Source: Rhodospirillum sp. (lineage in GTDB: Bacteria; Pseudomonadota; Alphaproteobacteria; Dongiales; Dongiaceae). From it: 48,837 nucleotides of DNA. Positions 48,718 through 48,837 of the stretch are shown one piece after another. The notes below the pieces were generated by a model. It worked only from the letters and a program-made list of their open reading frames with translations, had not been told where the DNA came from and searched no databases. Numbering within the stretch: the stretch's first letter is position 1; the number at the start of each line of letters is the position of its first letter. A program made the translations under genes and the position numbers. The stretch is from assembly GCA_013822765.1 (NCBI GenBank), contig PNKY01000012.1, positions 1-48,837 on the forward strand, in the 5' to 3' direction.

Positions 48718-48837
48718 GTTGCGTCCTTCACGTCTTCGCCGATGCCGGGCGGGCGGCGGTGCGTGAACATGCGCCCACAAGCGGGAAGCGATCGTTGTGT
48801 TCTTCGGAAAACGAACGTGAATCTCGCACGGCGTCGC

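Overview
The window reads as a high-GC alphaproteobacterial chromosome segment. The signs are 5-aminolevulinate synthase of the C4 (Shemin) type, an HWE-family histidine kinase, PAS_5, DUF1127 and DUF5329 proteins, a tRNA with an encoded CCA end, and the run pdxH - 17-kDa-type lipoprotein - DnaJ - MAPEG - fabI - aroC, which resembles gene orders known from Hyphomicrobiales and relatives. A perfect ParB-binding palindrome (parS) at 16075-16090 suggests the segment lies in the origin-proximal part of a replicon. I cannot name the genus from sequence alone.

Layout. 1-3150: two overlapping small genes, tRNA-Ser(GCT) with a promoter, a PilZ protein, a DUF5329 exported protein, and a LysR gene divergent from a DUF1127 gene. 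3171-7717: two tandem glutathione transferases, a PaaI-type thioesterase, an Mpo1-like membrane protein, and an enoyl-CoA hydratase next to a patatin phospholipase. 7842-12136: pyrE, two PLP enzymes of different fold types and an EamA transporter, separated by palindromic repeats. 12211-12860: two lysine-rich histone-H1-like genes, one of only 33 codons. 12965-17090: an SDR/M20-amidohydrolase operon facing a VOC protein and a flavin amine-oxidase-like gene that carries parS. 17204-20681: an 820-residue PAS/GAF/PAS/HWE kinase, a PAS_5 protein and a GFA protein. 20938-24572: an omega-transaminase-like enzyme, a PEP-mutase-family enzyme and hemA. 24668-28291: a glycosyltransferase island. 28379-34175: a LysR gene divergent from a four-gene polyamine-type ABC transporter. 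34185-37577: a small regulator behind a Fur-like box, an NTF2-like protein, an SDR, a cation efflux protein and pdxH. 37717-41661: lipoprotein, cbpA-like DnaJ, MAPEG, fabI, aroC. 41691-48717: repeats, two divergent secreted proteins, an RNA methyltransferase, SppA, a YCII protein, a strongly folded intergenic stretch, a 58-residue lipoprotein and a membrane-fused NNMT-type methyltransferase.

How the genes fit together. Most of the window is core metabolism (pyrimidine, heme, vitamin B6, fatty acid and aromatic biosynthesis) mixed with amine and amino-acid turnover: three aminotransferases, an amine oxidase, a polyamine-type uptake system and an amidohydrolase. The features most worth follow-up are the intragenic parS, the two adjacent basic-protein genes, the two families of dispersed palindromic repeats, the glycosyltransferase/methyltransferase fusion with its neighbours, the membrane-anchored NNMT-like enzyme and the hairpin cluster at 46808-46945. 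I saw no CRISPR array, insertion sequence, rRNA gene or prophage.
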